A stretch of 64,000 nt of DNA from Flectonema sp. DT1601 (GCA_964019425.1 OZ025824.1:906501-970500), one strand, 5' to 3'; positions 1 to 9,933 are shown, numbered from the stretch's first letter. Numbers and translations: made by a program. The notes: generated by a model not told the origin, from the letters alone.

Positions 1-1116
1 ATTTGTTGTGGCACGGGATGCTTTTACAACAGGAACGCTATTTGGATTAACGATGACGTACCTGCCACTGCTCCTCCAACTTCGCCGCCAACTCCTCCTC
101 CAACACCGCCACCAACAGCACCACCTACTCCTCCACCAACTCCGCCACCGACCCCACAGCCGGAAGCTATTCATTACAGCGCCACCAGCTGTTCGCGTGT
201 TTCCCAGCACCCGAGAATGCCTGCCACCACGGCAAGCGTCAGGTGTTGTGCATTTGATGGAAGTTCCTGCATTTCGAGGTCGGCCAGTGAGGTCTGTCTT
301 GGAGACGCGGTTTCATACGCTGAAGCGGAGAGCATTTGCGCAAGCAACAACATGAGGCTGTGTCATGAACCTGAATTAGAATCCGGAATTTGTTGTGGCA
401 CGGGATGCTTTTACAACAGGAACGCTATTTGGATTAACGATGACGTACCTGCCACTGCTGCTCCAACTCCTCCACCAACTCCGCCACCGACTCCACAGCC
501 GGAAGCTATTCGTTACAGCGCCACCAGCTGTTCGCGTGTTTCCCAGCACCCGAGAATGCCTGCCACCACGGCAAGCGTCAGGTGCTGTGCATTCGATGGA
601 AGTTCCTGCATTTCGAGGACGGCCAGTGAGGTCTGTCTTGGAGACGCGGTGTCATACGCTGAAGCGGAGAGCATTTGCGCAAGCAACAACATGAGGCTGT
701 GTAATGAACCTGAATTAGAATCCGGAATTTGTTGTGACACGGGATGCCTTTACAACAGGAACGCTATTTGGATTAACGAGCCTGTCACTGCTGCTCCAAC
801 TCCTCCACCAACTCCGCCACCGACTCCACAGCCGGAAGCTATTCGTTACAGCGCCACCAGCTGTTCGCGTGTTTCCCAGCACCCGAGAATGCCTGCCACC
901 ACGGCAAGCGTCAGGTGTTGTGCATTCGATGGAAGTTCCTGCATTTCGAGGACGGCCGGTGAGGTCTGTCTTGGAGACGCGGTGTCATACGCTGAAGCGG
1001 AGAGCATTTGCGCAAGCAACAACATGAGGCTGTGTAATGAACCTGAATTAGAATCCGGAATTTGTTGTGACACGGGATGCCTTTACAACAGGAACGCTAT
1101 TTGGATTAACGAGTAG
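1..1116 (+). CDS. Astacin-family secreted protease, 3' end only (left-end copy)
   Basis: The reading frame is open from base 1 to TAG at 1114-1116 and is cut by the window edge. It encodes the end of one cysteine-rich module, a short proline/threonine linker, then three full modules of about 80 residues separated by linkers of PPPTP type. Each module has the pattern RCCAFDGSSC, then RLC, then CC(G/D)TGC(F/L)YN and ends NAIWIN. Module order and the variants SASEV, TASEV and TAGEV match the end of copy B, so the complete gene probably had four modules and the same upstream protease domains. The modules are secreted-type, disulphide-rich and probably ligand or wall binding; that role is inferred. 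The 3' flank is nearly identical to those of copies A and B. Confidence 0.85.
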   Translation: MCCGTGCFYNRNAIWINDDVPATAPPTSPPTPPPTPPPTAPPTPPPTPPPTPQPEAIHYSATSCSRVSQHPRMPATTASVRCCAFDGSSCISRSASEVCLGDAVSYAEAESICASNNMRLCHEPELESGICCGTGCFYNRNAIWINDDVPATAAPTPPPTPPPTPQPEAIRYSATSCSRVSQHPRMPATTASVRCCAFDGSSCISRTASEVCLGDAVSYAEAESICASNNMRLCNEPELESGICCDTGCLYNRNAIWINEPVTAAPTPPPTPPPTPQPEAIRYSATSCSRVSQHPRMPATTASVRCCAFDGSSCISRTAGEVCLGDAVSYAEAESICASNNMRLCNEPELESGICCDTGCLYNRNAIWINE

Positions 1117-1466
1117 GCCTTCGAGCACATGGTAAAAAACAATAAATCCTATTCTGAGTGAAAAAAGAACGAATCTTAAACTTAATCTTAGTCTTAAATT
1201 TATATTACACGCGGGTTGATCCGGTATCTTCAATTACCAGATTCCGCGCGCGCTCTCTAGGGAGGGAGAGAGAGAGGGGGAGGGGGGTTAACCGCAATCG
1301 TCATCAAGCGGGAAGTGCGTTCTGCTGGCTAGTCTTCTGCAGCAACTTCGATGTTGCAGATGGATGTCCTGACGGAGTGCGCACGCTTGCGCGCTCAATG
1401 AATGAGCTGATGCCCATATGTACGAGCCATCGTGGAAACTGAAATACGTTTTCCGGCGGTACTTCC

Positions 1467-1498
<32 letters not shown>

Positions 1499-2020
1499 TT
1501 TTTTATAGTAGTAGTATTAGTTGTTGCTGCACGGCAGTGTGCGAAGTTAGATAAGTACCCGATGTCAACTAAAAAACGGAATGACCTTCGTTGGTCTGTT
1601 TCGATGAAAGGGAGCAAAAACTTGCTTTGTTTCAGGTCACGTTGAGGGATGCCCCTTCTTGCATTCCGAATTTTTATTTTTTCCCCTTCCCTTCCCTTCC
1701 CTTCCCTACCCCTCTGCGCTTTCCTTTTTATTCCTATTCTTGCGATCGATCCCCGTTGGTTTTTGGTTGTCGCACGTGTACTGACACTGTCTCCCGTTGT
1801 TGGGATGTATATGTCAGGTGCGCGCGGATGCCACTAATTTACATACTCAAAAACAATGGTAAAATGATTATACATAACAGAAGAAGGCTGAAATTATTCT
1901 TTCAACACAAGAACTCTCTCTTGGTGGAATAGAATCCCGTCGTCGCAGCGTGGAAGGGTTTCCCTATTAGCTCCCCCCGCGGGATTTTTTTATTTATAAA
2001 ACATCATAACTAAGTAACTA

Positions 2021-2045
2021 CATCCTAGTCTTGCTTACTAGGATG
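2021..2045. other. Perfect 8-bp hairpin in type-1 spacer
   Basis: CATCCTAG and CTAGGATG are exact inverted repeats around a 9-base loop. The same hairpin lies at 9432-9456 and 16678-16702 in the two sister spacers and is absent from the spacers of copies C to G. Function unknown: it could be a transcript 3'-end structure or chance. Confidence 0.5.
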
Positions 2046-3309
2046 CTTCAGTCACAAGAGCTGACTGACTTACTCCTACTCCATACTGATGATGAGAGAA
2101 TAGAGGTAAAGAGGTATCTGGATTTACTCTCGAAACCTAAATAGTTACTTCAAAAGGCTAAGGTAAGCATCACACCTAGTCACTGTATCTAAAACCAATG
2201 TTGAATTATCGTTATGTTGTTTTATGATACAATACATTTGTATTTTACGTACAAAATCAAACAGTTAAACCCCCGCGGGCTGCTTGGGGCAGCAATTTCT
2301 CGCTAGCGAACGAAAAAAAAAAAAAAAAAAAAAGCTTTTGCCACCGACTTTCTTTTTTGGTAAAAAGGCAGCCAATTCTCTGTTAACCTACATTAACCTT
2401 CTGCCTAGTTCTTTGTACTGAGGAACGCCCTTTCCCCGAAACTCATAAGAGTACGGCTAAATTTTGCTAGTAATTCTTTTCGTTCCTCCCGTCTTTTTTT
2501 TTTTTTTTTTTTGTTTGTTTTAACTACTGTGGGTGTGTCCCTGTTGAAGCACTTTTTCGTCGCGCTACGCTCGTTCAGTTCGCTCGTTCGGGCGACGTTC
2601 GGCCAAGCTATCAATGCGGATGCACCCAATTAAGCGAAACCAGGCCCCCCTGTCAGCCTAATCGCCGCCCCTTTGCTCCCCTTCTGAAGAAGGAATTTAA
2701 TGCCTGAACCAGAATGTTACCATCAGCAAAGGAATGCTCACACTTCTCTTGAGAGGTGTTGAATTTAGTCGTCCTTCTGATGTCGGTAGCAGTCACATCG
2801 GTTGCACACGACGTTTGGGTACGTGGGTGCGTGTGTGTTGTGTGTTAAGTTGTCTTTTCGAATGGAATTATCAGAATGAAGATCTGCATTCAGAAAAGGC
2901 ATTCTTTGAGCCAGTTGTTCCTTCCTTCCTTCCTGCACTCCCTCTCTTTTTGTGTGTCCTCGAAGAGGAAACATCGATATGCGCAAGAAATGAGGTTTTG
3001 CATCTCGTTTTTTGGCTTTTTTTGTATCCAAAGCTTCCTCACACGGACACACCGATCTATCGTTTTAGTGCGGGTGCGAATGAGTTTTTTTTTAAAAATT
3101 ATCTCTCGTCACAGGTAGCAGGCAGGCAGGCAGGCAGGCAAGCAAGCAGGAGATGAAATGGCTTCGAGGGAGTGGTGTGGCCGCAGTGCGAACTGGTTTC
3201 GACCCGTCAGCGGCGCGGGTTTTCTGCTTTCTACGCTTGGCTTCCCTTCTTTCCTTGGGATGGACATCACCTCGAGCTTTCCAAAAAACTTCGCAGCTCT
3301 TTGCGTGTT

Positions 3310-3332
3310 GGGGGAGGGGAGGGGAGGGGAGG
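3310..3332 (+). other. G-quadruplex-type G-run block upstream of copy A
   Basis: Four runs of four to five G separated by single A lie about 150 bases upstream of the start codon on the coding strand. Equivalent blocks precede copies B, C, D (one unit longer) and E. Copies F and G lack it because about 235 bases of their 5' flank are deleted. Confidence 0.6.
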
Positions 3333-3481
3333 TCTGTCCATCAAGCTTTAGTTGATGGAGTGCATGTATGTTGTTCAGAATGACCAGTTTAATTGAGAGT
3401 TTCACGGCAATTTCGTCTTGTTCTCCCTTTTCCTACAACAAGCATTTTCTTGTGCACAGACCACTTAGTCAAACGAAAAAA

Positions 3482-6400
3482 ATGATTCGAGCAGTCGCGC
3501 TGCTCGCGGCACTTTGCTGCGCTGCGAGCCGAGAAGTAGCAATCGGTGACATGGTGTTTGAGTCAGATGCGCACACCCTGAGTGGGTGGCGAGGAAACTT
3601 GTGGCCCGGGACGGTGATCCCGTACACGATCGACTCGTCGCTCGACGCGGACGACGCGAGGATTCTTGCAGCGATTGGAATAATCGAAGAGAAGACTTGC
3701 ATTCGATTCAGGGAAGCGACTCCGTCGGATGTCAACTTCATGAAGTTTGTTTACTTCGCGGGAGGGTGCAGGGCAAATATCGGAATGACGATCGGAGCAC
3801 CGACAATGATTTGGTTGAAGGAAACCTGTTCTACTGGGTCGACGCTCCACGAGGTGCTGCACGCGATGGGATTTTGGCACGAGCAGAGTCGGAGCGACAG
3901 GGATGCCTTCGTCGAGATCAACACCGAGAACATCCAAGACGGCTTCGCCAGCCAGTTCACGTTGAGATCGGACATCAACAATGTGGGACCTTATGATTAT
4001 GATTCGATCATGCACTACAGCGCCACGGCGTTCACAGGCAACGGTCGTCCAACGATCAGCTCACCGAGACCGATCGGGCAAAGATCAACGCTGAGCGAGG
4101 GAGACACCCGAGCAATCGAGTTCCTGTACCAATGTATCCCGTTGCCTGCTCCGAAGTGCATACTGACCAAGACGGGGACGATTAACATTCCCCACAGCAC
4201 GGAGTTTACGGTTTCCGCCATCGCGACGTACACCACTGACTTGATCAGCGAAGGGGTGAGGAGGCGGTCGCCTTTCTACAGAACGGAATCGCTGACGCCG
4301 TCTCCTTCGGACGCCGGAACCTCGCGGACGATCTCGTTTTCGTTTGCCGGGACGGATGGGACTTCGACGACTTGCAGCGTCCAGGTGAACGTGTTGGACG
4401 CGACGACTGTTTGCTACGGACAGGCCGACCCGGAAGCTTGTTCCGGCGACAGGGGAACTTGCGTTTCAAACGGAGTGTGTCAGTGTGTTGGGGAGTACGG
4501 CGGGCCTACCTGCGCTGCGTGGGCGACTTGCCCGTACACGGCGTCCTCGGACTTCGACGACGACAGCTCGTTGCTGAGCACGAACCCGGCGGACGGGACG
4601 GGGATTGTCACAACCGATTCGTACTCAGGGGTCGGGTCGCTCCAGGTCGGAAGTGCTGCGCAGGTGGGATCGAAGTCCTCGACGTACGACTTTGCCGGAC
4701 ACCCTCGCAGGTTGTCTGCCAGGTTCAAGTACGCGAAGAAACACAGCGACATTGCCTTCGGACTGTACATGTGGAAGAACGGAAACATCTGCTACAACTT
4801 CCAACCGGGGAGGCTGCAGTACACTCACTCCGGGTCGGAGTTCTCCCGACGACTATCCGTAGGATACGGATCGAGGAGCGACTACTTGGTGAACCCGTTC
4901 AAGTGGCACAAAGTCGAGCTCGAGGTGGTGTCGGCGACTGAGATCAACGAGTACCTGGACGGTGTCCTTTTGCAGACCCGTGCCTACAGGAGCACCAGCT
5001 GCAACGACGGCATAAGCACGGTCGGTGCCATCTTCAACAGCGGAGGTCCGTCATTCGTCGACGACTTCAAGGTGGTTTGCGGTGAATTCGTGTCGATCAC
5101 CGGGACACTGGTGACGGCAGCGGACCAGAGACAAGCCTTGCGGACCGGCGGGCACACGATTGTGCTCAGGCTGCAGAGCGACACCTGGAAAAGCGACAGC
5201 CAGTCGATCAACGCGGTGCTGCGGTCCCTGAGCGGTCTCCGCAGCGACTCTCCGTGGAACACGAACATGGACACCCTGCTGCAGGTGGGGAACGTCGCGG
5301 TGTCGGGCTCTCTCATGACGATAACGCTCGCTGCGCTGCCGAGCTACGACTTCCAACTGGACGAGATTGTGACGTTCAGGGTGCCGGCGTCGTCGCTGAC
5401 GGAAGGGTCGGAGGTCGTTGACTCGTCTTCGTTTCAGATTCGAGGATGGTGCTCTGGAACTCGCAAGTTCTTGGACACGACCGGATTTTTCTTGAGGAAC
5501 GCGAAGACTCCGTACGTGCCGGACTACGTGAGGTTCGAGATTCCTGCGGGTTCGTCGAGTTTCAGCTGGTCCGTTGCCGACTACAAGACCATCGACTTCA
5601 CGTCAAGAAACGTTTGCATGAGCGGCAGTTGCACTGGTTCTGGGCCGGCGCTGCCGTCGTCCGCGGAGATTTCCATCGTCTTGGAGTTCACTCGCAGCAG
5701 CAGCGGTGTCATCAGCAGCATCGCTGTCGCTGCCGACGGGGCCTCGGTGGGTTCGGTGGCATGGTCGGGCAGGGCACCTGGGAGGAGCAGCACTGTCTAC
5801 ATCGGAACCAGCGTTGAGACGACACAGATTTTCTGGTGCCCGAACGTTGATCCGGAGGTGATGCACGAAACCATTACGGCCGCTTCGGGAAAGTTTACGC
5901 TGATTCCCGGAAGTGTGGAATTCGATGTGTCGGATGAGGTAGCTATCGCAACAGACGCTTCGTGCTCATCAAAGGTTGTGCACCACGCGAGGCCATCGAA
6001 TGGAATCATCGAGTTGCATTATCAAAACAGGCCTGCAGGAGTGTCGTATTTCCTCTGTTGGAAATCTGGGTTGGTGTCTTCGGCGTTCACTTCACAGGAA
6101 TTCGCCGCAGCGAACCCACCAACTTCGCCACCAACACCGCCGCCGACTCCACCACCAACTGCACCACCAACTCCACCTCCAACTGCTCCACCAACTCCGC
6201 CGCCAACACCGCCACCAACACCACCGCCAACTGCACCACCAACTCCGCCGCCAACTGCTCCACCAACTCCGCCGCCAACACCGCCACCAACACCACCGCC
6301 AACTGCTCCACCGACTCCACCACCAACTGCTCCGCCGACTCCACCGCCAACACCGCCACCAACACCACCGCCAACTGCTCCACCAACTCCGCCGCCAACA

Positions 6401-8527
6401 CCGCCACCAACACCACCACCAACTCCACCACCAACTGCTCCACCGACTCCACCACCAACACCACCACCAACTCCACCACCAACTGCTCCACCAACTCCAC
6501 CACCAACTGCTCCACCGACTCCACCACCAACTGCTCCACCAACACCACCGCCAACTGCTCCACCAACACCACCGCCAACTGCTCCACCAACACCACCACC
6601 AACTCCACCACCAACACCACCACCAACTGCTCCACCGACTCCACCACCAACACCACCACCAACTCCACCACCAACTGCTCCACCGACTCCACCACCAACT
6701 GCTCCACCAACACCACCGCCAACTGCTCCACCAACACCACCACCAACTCCACCACCAACTGCTCCACCAACACCGCCACCAACAGCACCACCTACTCCAC
6801 CTCCAACTGCACCACCTACTACACCACCGACTCCTCCACCAACTCCGCCACCGACTGATATTCATTACAGCGCCACCAGCTGTTCGCGTGTTTCCCAGCA
6901 CCCGAGAATGCCTGCCACCACGGCAAGCGTCAGGTGCTGTGCATTCGATGGAAGTTCGTGCATTTCGAGGTCGGCCAGTGAGGTCTGTCTTGGAGACGCG
7001 GTGTCATACGCTGAAGCGGAGAGCATTTGCGCAAGCAACAACATGAGGCTGTGTCATGAACCTGAATTAGAATCCGGAATTTGTTGTGGCACGGGATGCT
7101 TTTACAACAGGAACGCTATTTGGATTAACGATGACGTACCTGCCACTGCTCCTCCAACTTCGCCGCCAACTCCTCCTCCAACACCGCCACCAACAGCACC
7201 ACCTACTCCTCCACCAACTCCGCCACCGACTCCACAGCCGGAAGCTATTCATTACAGCGCCACCAGCTGTTCGCGTGTTTCCCAGCACCCGAGAATGCCT
7301 GCCACCACGGCAAGCGTCAGGTGTTGTGCATTTGATGGAAGTTCCTGCATTTCGAGGTCGGCCAGTGAGGTCTGTCTTGGAGACGCGGTTTCATACGCTG
7401 AAGCGGAGAGCATTTGCGCAAGCAACAACATGAGGCTGTGTCATGAACCTGAATTAGAATCCGGAATTTGTTGTGGCACGGGATGCTTTTACAACAGGAA
7501 CGCTATTTGGATTAACGATGACGTACCTGCCACTGCTGCTCCAACTCCTCCACCAACTCCGCCACCGACTCCACAGCCGGAAGCTATTCGTTACAGCGCC
7601 ACCAGCTGTTCGCGTGTTTCCCAGCACCCGAGAATGCCTGCCACCACGGCAAGCGTCAGGTGCTGTGCATTCGATGGAAGTTCCTGCATTTCGAGGACGG
7701 CCAGTGAGGTCTGTCTTGGAGACGCGGTGTCATACGCTGAAGCGGAGAGCATTTGCGCAAGCAACAACATGAGGCTGTGTAATGAACCTGAATTAGAATC
7801 CGGAATTTGTTGTGACACGGGATGCCTTTACAACAGGAACGCTATTTGGATTAACGAGCCTGTCACTGCTGCTCCAACTCCTCCACCAACTCCGCCACCG
7901 ACTCCACAGCCGGAAGCTATTCGTTACAGCGCCACCAGCTGTTCGCGTGTTTCCCAGCACCCGAGAATGCCTGCCACCACGGCAAGCGTCAGGTGTTGTG
8001 CATTCGATGGAAGTTCCTGCATTTCGAGGACGGCCGGTGAGGTCTGTCTTGGAGACGCGGTGTCATACGCTGAAGCGGAGAGCATTTGCGCAAGCAACAA
8101 CATGAGGCTGTGTAATGAACCTGAATTAGAATCCGGAATTTGTTGTGACACGGGATGCCTTTACAACAGGAACGCTATTTGGATTAACGAGCCTGTCACT
8201 GCTGCTCCAACTCCTCCACCAACTCCGCCACCGACTCCACAGCCGGAAGCTATTCGTTACAGCGCCACCAGCTGTTCGCGTGTTTCCCAGCACCCGAGAA
8301 TGCCTGCCACCACGGCAAGCGTCAGGTGTTGTGCATTCGATGGAAGTTCCTGCATTTCGAGGACGGCCGGTGAGGTCTGTCTTGGAGACGCGGTGTCATA
8401 CGCTGAAGCGGAGAGCATTTGCGCAAGCAACAACATGAGGCTGTGTAATGAACCTGAATTAGAATCCGGAATTTGTTGTGACACGGGATGCCTTTACAAC
8501 AGGAACGCTATTTGGATTAACGAGTAG
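3482..8527 (+). CDS. Secreted astacin-type metalloprotease with five cysteine-rich modules (copy A)
   Basis: The protein has 1681 residues. The chosen start (MIRAVALLAAL) begins a signal peptide of about 17 residues; the frame is open upstream, but that stretch holds a probable splice acceptor at 3458-3459. Asp23 in an IGDM motif fits the astacin aspartate switch. The catalytic domain has the zinc site HEVLHAMGFWHE (residues 123-134, ligands His123, His127, His133; catalytic Glu124) and Met-turn SIMHY (175-179). Next come an EGF-like motif (about 311-344), a LamG-like jelly roll (about 355-530), an Ig-like beta domain (about 531-640), a further beta-rich region, a PPT linker (about 878-1126) and five cysteine modules. 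No membrane segment is seen, so it is probably secreted. Peptidase activity follows from the motifs; the substrate is unknown. Confidence 0.92.
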   Translation: MIRAVALLAALCCAASREVAIGDMVFESDAHTLSGWRGNLWPGTVIPYTIDSSLDADDARILAAIGIIEEKTCIRFREATPSDVNFMKFVYFAGGCRANIGMTIGAPTMIWLKETCSTGSTLHEVLHAMGFWHEQSRSDRDAFVEINTENIQDGFASQFTLRSDINNVGPYDYDSIMHYSATAFTGNGRPTISSPRPIGQRSTLSEGDTRAIEFLYQCIPLPAPKCILTKTGTINIPHSTEFTVSAIATYTTDLISEGVRRRSPFYRTESLTPSPSDAGTSRTISFSFAGTDGTSTTCSVQVNVLDATTVCYGQADPEACSGDRGTCVSNGVCQCVGEYGGPTCAAWATCPYTASSDFDDDSSLLSTNPADGTGIVTTDSYSGVGSLQVGSAAQVGSKSSTYDFAGHPRRLSARFKYAKKHSDIAFGLYMWKNGNICYNFQPGRLQYTHSGSEFSRRLSVGYGSRSDYLVNPFKWHKVELEVVSATEINEYLDGVLLQTRAYRSTSCNDGISTVGAIFNSGGPSFVDDFKVVCGEFVSITGTLVTAADQRQALRTGGHTIVLRLQSDTWKSDSQSINAVLRSLSGLRSDSPWNTNMDTLLQVGNVAVSGSLMTITLAALPSYDFQLDEIVTFRVPASSLTEGSEVVDSSSFQIRGWCSGTRKFLDTTGFFLRNAKTPYVPDYVRFEIPAGSSSFSWSVADYKTIDFTSRNVCMSGSCTGSGPALPSSAEISIVLEFTRSSSGVISSIAVAADGASVGSVAWSGRAPGRSSTVYIGTSVETTQIFWCPNVDPEVMHETITAASGKFTLIPGSVEFDVSDEVAIATDASCSSKVVHHARPSNGIIELHYQNRPAGVSYFLCWKSGLVSSAFTSQEFAAANPPTSPPTPPPTPPPTAPPTPPPTAPPTPPPTPPPTPPPTAPPTPPPTAPPTPPPTPPPTPPPTAPPTPPPTAPPTPPPTPPPTPPPTAPPTPPPTPPPTPPPTPPPTAPPTPPPTPPPTPPPTAPPTPPPTAPPTPPPTAPPTPPPTAPPTPPPTAPPTPPPTPPPTPPPTAPPTPPPTPPPTPPPTAPPTPPPTAPPTPPPTAPPTPPPTPPPTAPPTPPPTAPPTPPPTAPPTTPPTPPPTPPPTDIHYSATSCSRVSQHPRMPATTASVRCCAFDGSSCISRSASEVCLGDAVSYAEAESICASNNMRLCHEPELESGICCGTGCFYNRNAIWINDDVPATAPPTSPPTPPPTPPPTAPPTPPPTPPPTPQPEAIHYSATSCSRVSQHPRMPATTASVRCCAFDGSSCISRSASEVCLGDAVSYAEAESICASNNMRLCHEPELESGICCGTGCFYNRNAIWINDDVPATAAPTPPPTPPPTPQPEAIRYSATSCSRVSQHPRMPATTASVRCCAFDGSSCISRTASEVCLGDAVSYAEAESICASNNMRLCNEPELESGICCDTGCLYNRNAIWINEPVTAAPTPPPTPPPTPQPEAIRYSATSCSRVSQHPRMPATTASVRCCAFDGSSCISRTAGEVCLGDAVSYAEAESICASNNMRLCNEPELESGICCDTGCLYNRNAIWINEPVTAAPTPPPTPPPTPQPEAIRYSATSCSRVSQHPRMPATTASVRCCAFDGSSCISRTAGEVCLGDAVSYAEAESICASNNMRLCNEPELESGICCDTGCLYNRNAIWINE
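6115..6858 (+). repeat. PPT-repeat linker minisatellite in copy A
   Basis: Degenerate 12- and 24-base units encode alternating PPPT and APPT for about 248 residues. Its length differs from the same region in copy B (about 13574-14437) and is far shorter in F and G, as expected for slippage or unequal exchange. It is an extended, probably O-glycosylated spacer between the protease half and the cysteine modules (inference). Confidence 0.9.
6859..8524 (+). repeat. Five tandem cysteine-rich modules in copy A
   Basis: Modules of about 80 residues plus short linkers repeat with a period of 333 bases in the later units. Small ordered differences (CHEPELES to CNEPELES, GTGCFYN to DTGCLYN, SASEV to TASEV to TAGEV) show stepwise duplication. 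The last two modules are nearly identical, and copy B has one fewer. Confidence 0.9.
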
Positions 8528-8877
8528 GCCTTCGAGCACATGGTAAAAAACAATAAATCCTATTCTGAGTGAAAAAAGAACGAATCTTAAACTTAATCTT
8601 AGTCTTAAATTTATATTACACGCGGGTTGATCCGGTATCTTCAATTACCAGATTCCGCGCGCGCTCTCTAGGGAGGGAGAGAGAGAGGGGGAGGGGGGTT
8701 AACCGCAATCGTCATCAAGCGGGAAGTGCGTTCTGCTGGCTAGTCTTCTGCAGCAACTTCGATGTTGCAGATGGATGTCCTGACGGAGTGCGCACGCTTG
8801 CGCGCTCAATGAATGAGCTGATGCCCATATGTACGAGCCATCGTGGAAACTGAAATACGTTTTCCGGCGGTACTTCC

Positions 8878-8909
<32 letters not shown>

Positions 8910-9902
8910 TTTTTTATAGTAGTAGTATTAGTTGTTGCTGCACGGCAGTGTGCGAAGTTAGATAAGTACCCGATGTCAACTAAAAAACGGAATGACCTTC
9001 GTTGGTCTGTTTCGATGAAAGGGAGCAAAAACTTGCTTTGTTTCAGGTCACGTTGAGGGATGCCCCTTCTTGCATTCCGAATTTTTATTTTTTCCCCTTC
9101 CCTTCCCTTCCCTTCCCTACCCCTCTGCGCTTTCCTTTTTATTCCTATTCTTGCGATCGATCCCCGTTGGTTTTTGGTTGTCGCACGTGTACTGACACTG
9201 TCTCCCGTTGTTGGGATGTATATGTCAGGTGCGCGCGGATGCCACTAATTTACATACTCAAAAACAATGGTAAAATGATTATACATAACAGAAGAAGGCT
9301 GAAATTATTCTTTCAACACAAGAACTCTCTCTTGGTGGAATAGAATCCCGTCGTCGCAGCGTGGAAGGGTTTCCCTATTAGCTCCCCCCGCGGGATTTTT
9401 TTATTTATAAAACATCATAACTAAGTAACTACATCCTAGTCTTGCTTACTAGGATGCTTCAGTCACAAGAGCTGACTGACTTACTCCTACTCCATACTGA
9501 TGATGAGAGAATAGAGGTAAAGAGGTATCTGGATTTACTCTCGAAACCTAAATAGTTACTTCAAAAGGCTAAGGTAAGCATCACACCTAGTCACTGTATC
9601 TAAAACCAATGTTGAATTATCGTTATGTTGTTTTATGATACAATACATTTGTATTTTACGTACAAAATCAAACAGTTAAACCCCCGCGGGCTGCTTGGGG
9701 CAGCAATTTCTCGCTAGCGAACGAAAAAAAAAAAAAAAAAAAAAGCTTTTGCCACCGACTTTCTTTTTTGGTAAAAAGGCAGCCAATTCTCTGTTAACCT
9801 ACATTAACCTGCTGCCTAGTTCTTTGTACTGAGGAACGCCCTTTCCCCGAAACTCATAAGAGTACGGCTAAATTTTGCTAGTAATTCTTTTCGTTCCTCC
9901 CG

Positions 9903-9933
<31 letters not shown>

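Larger units (their letters stand above)
1117..3481. other. Type-1 array spacer
   Basis: This is the 3' flank of the left-end copy and 5' flank of copy A. It holds a CT/T-rich stretch near 1466-1500, an A homopolymer near 2310-2332, a T homopolymer near 2492-2512, two CCCGCGGG-type motifs near 1976 and 2272, a 25-base hairpin (2021-2045), a CAGG run near 3118-3150 and a G-run block (3310-3332). The last ~660 bases (from about 2814) are shared with all copies and probably contain the promoter and 5' UTR. Open frames up to 140 codons occur but are kept only because the spacer is copied whole; I see no gene. Confidence 0.7.

Noticed and set aside
2734-3156. 140-codon open frame in the shared 5' flank, repeated before other copies
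   Set aside because: It does not begin at a consistent start, its end changes with the CAGG run, F and G carry it differently, and its repetition follows from duplication of the whole spacer.
3368-3481. N-terminal extension of the astacin frames by 38 codons
   Set aside because: The stretch lacks signal-peptide logic, contains a probable splice acceptor, is mostly missing in F and G, and a clean signal peptide begins at the later ATG.
6087-6901. Long antisense frames reading as Val/Leu/Ala or Trp/Cys/Ser repeats
   Set aside because: They are the mirror of the PPT coding repeat and have no independent support.
6859-8524. Regular 333-base direct repeats resembling an array of spaced repeats
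   Set aside because: They encode in-frame protein modules; this is a eukaryotic coding repeat, not CRISPR.
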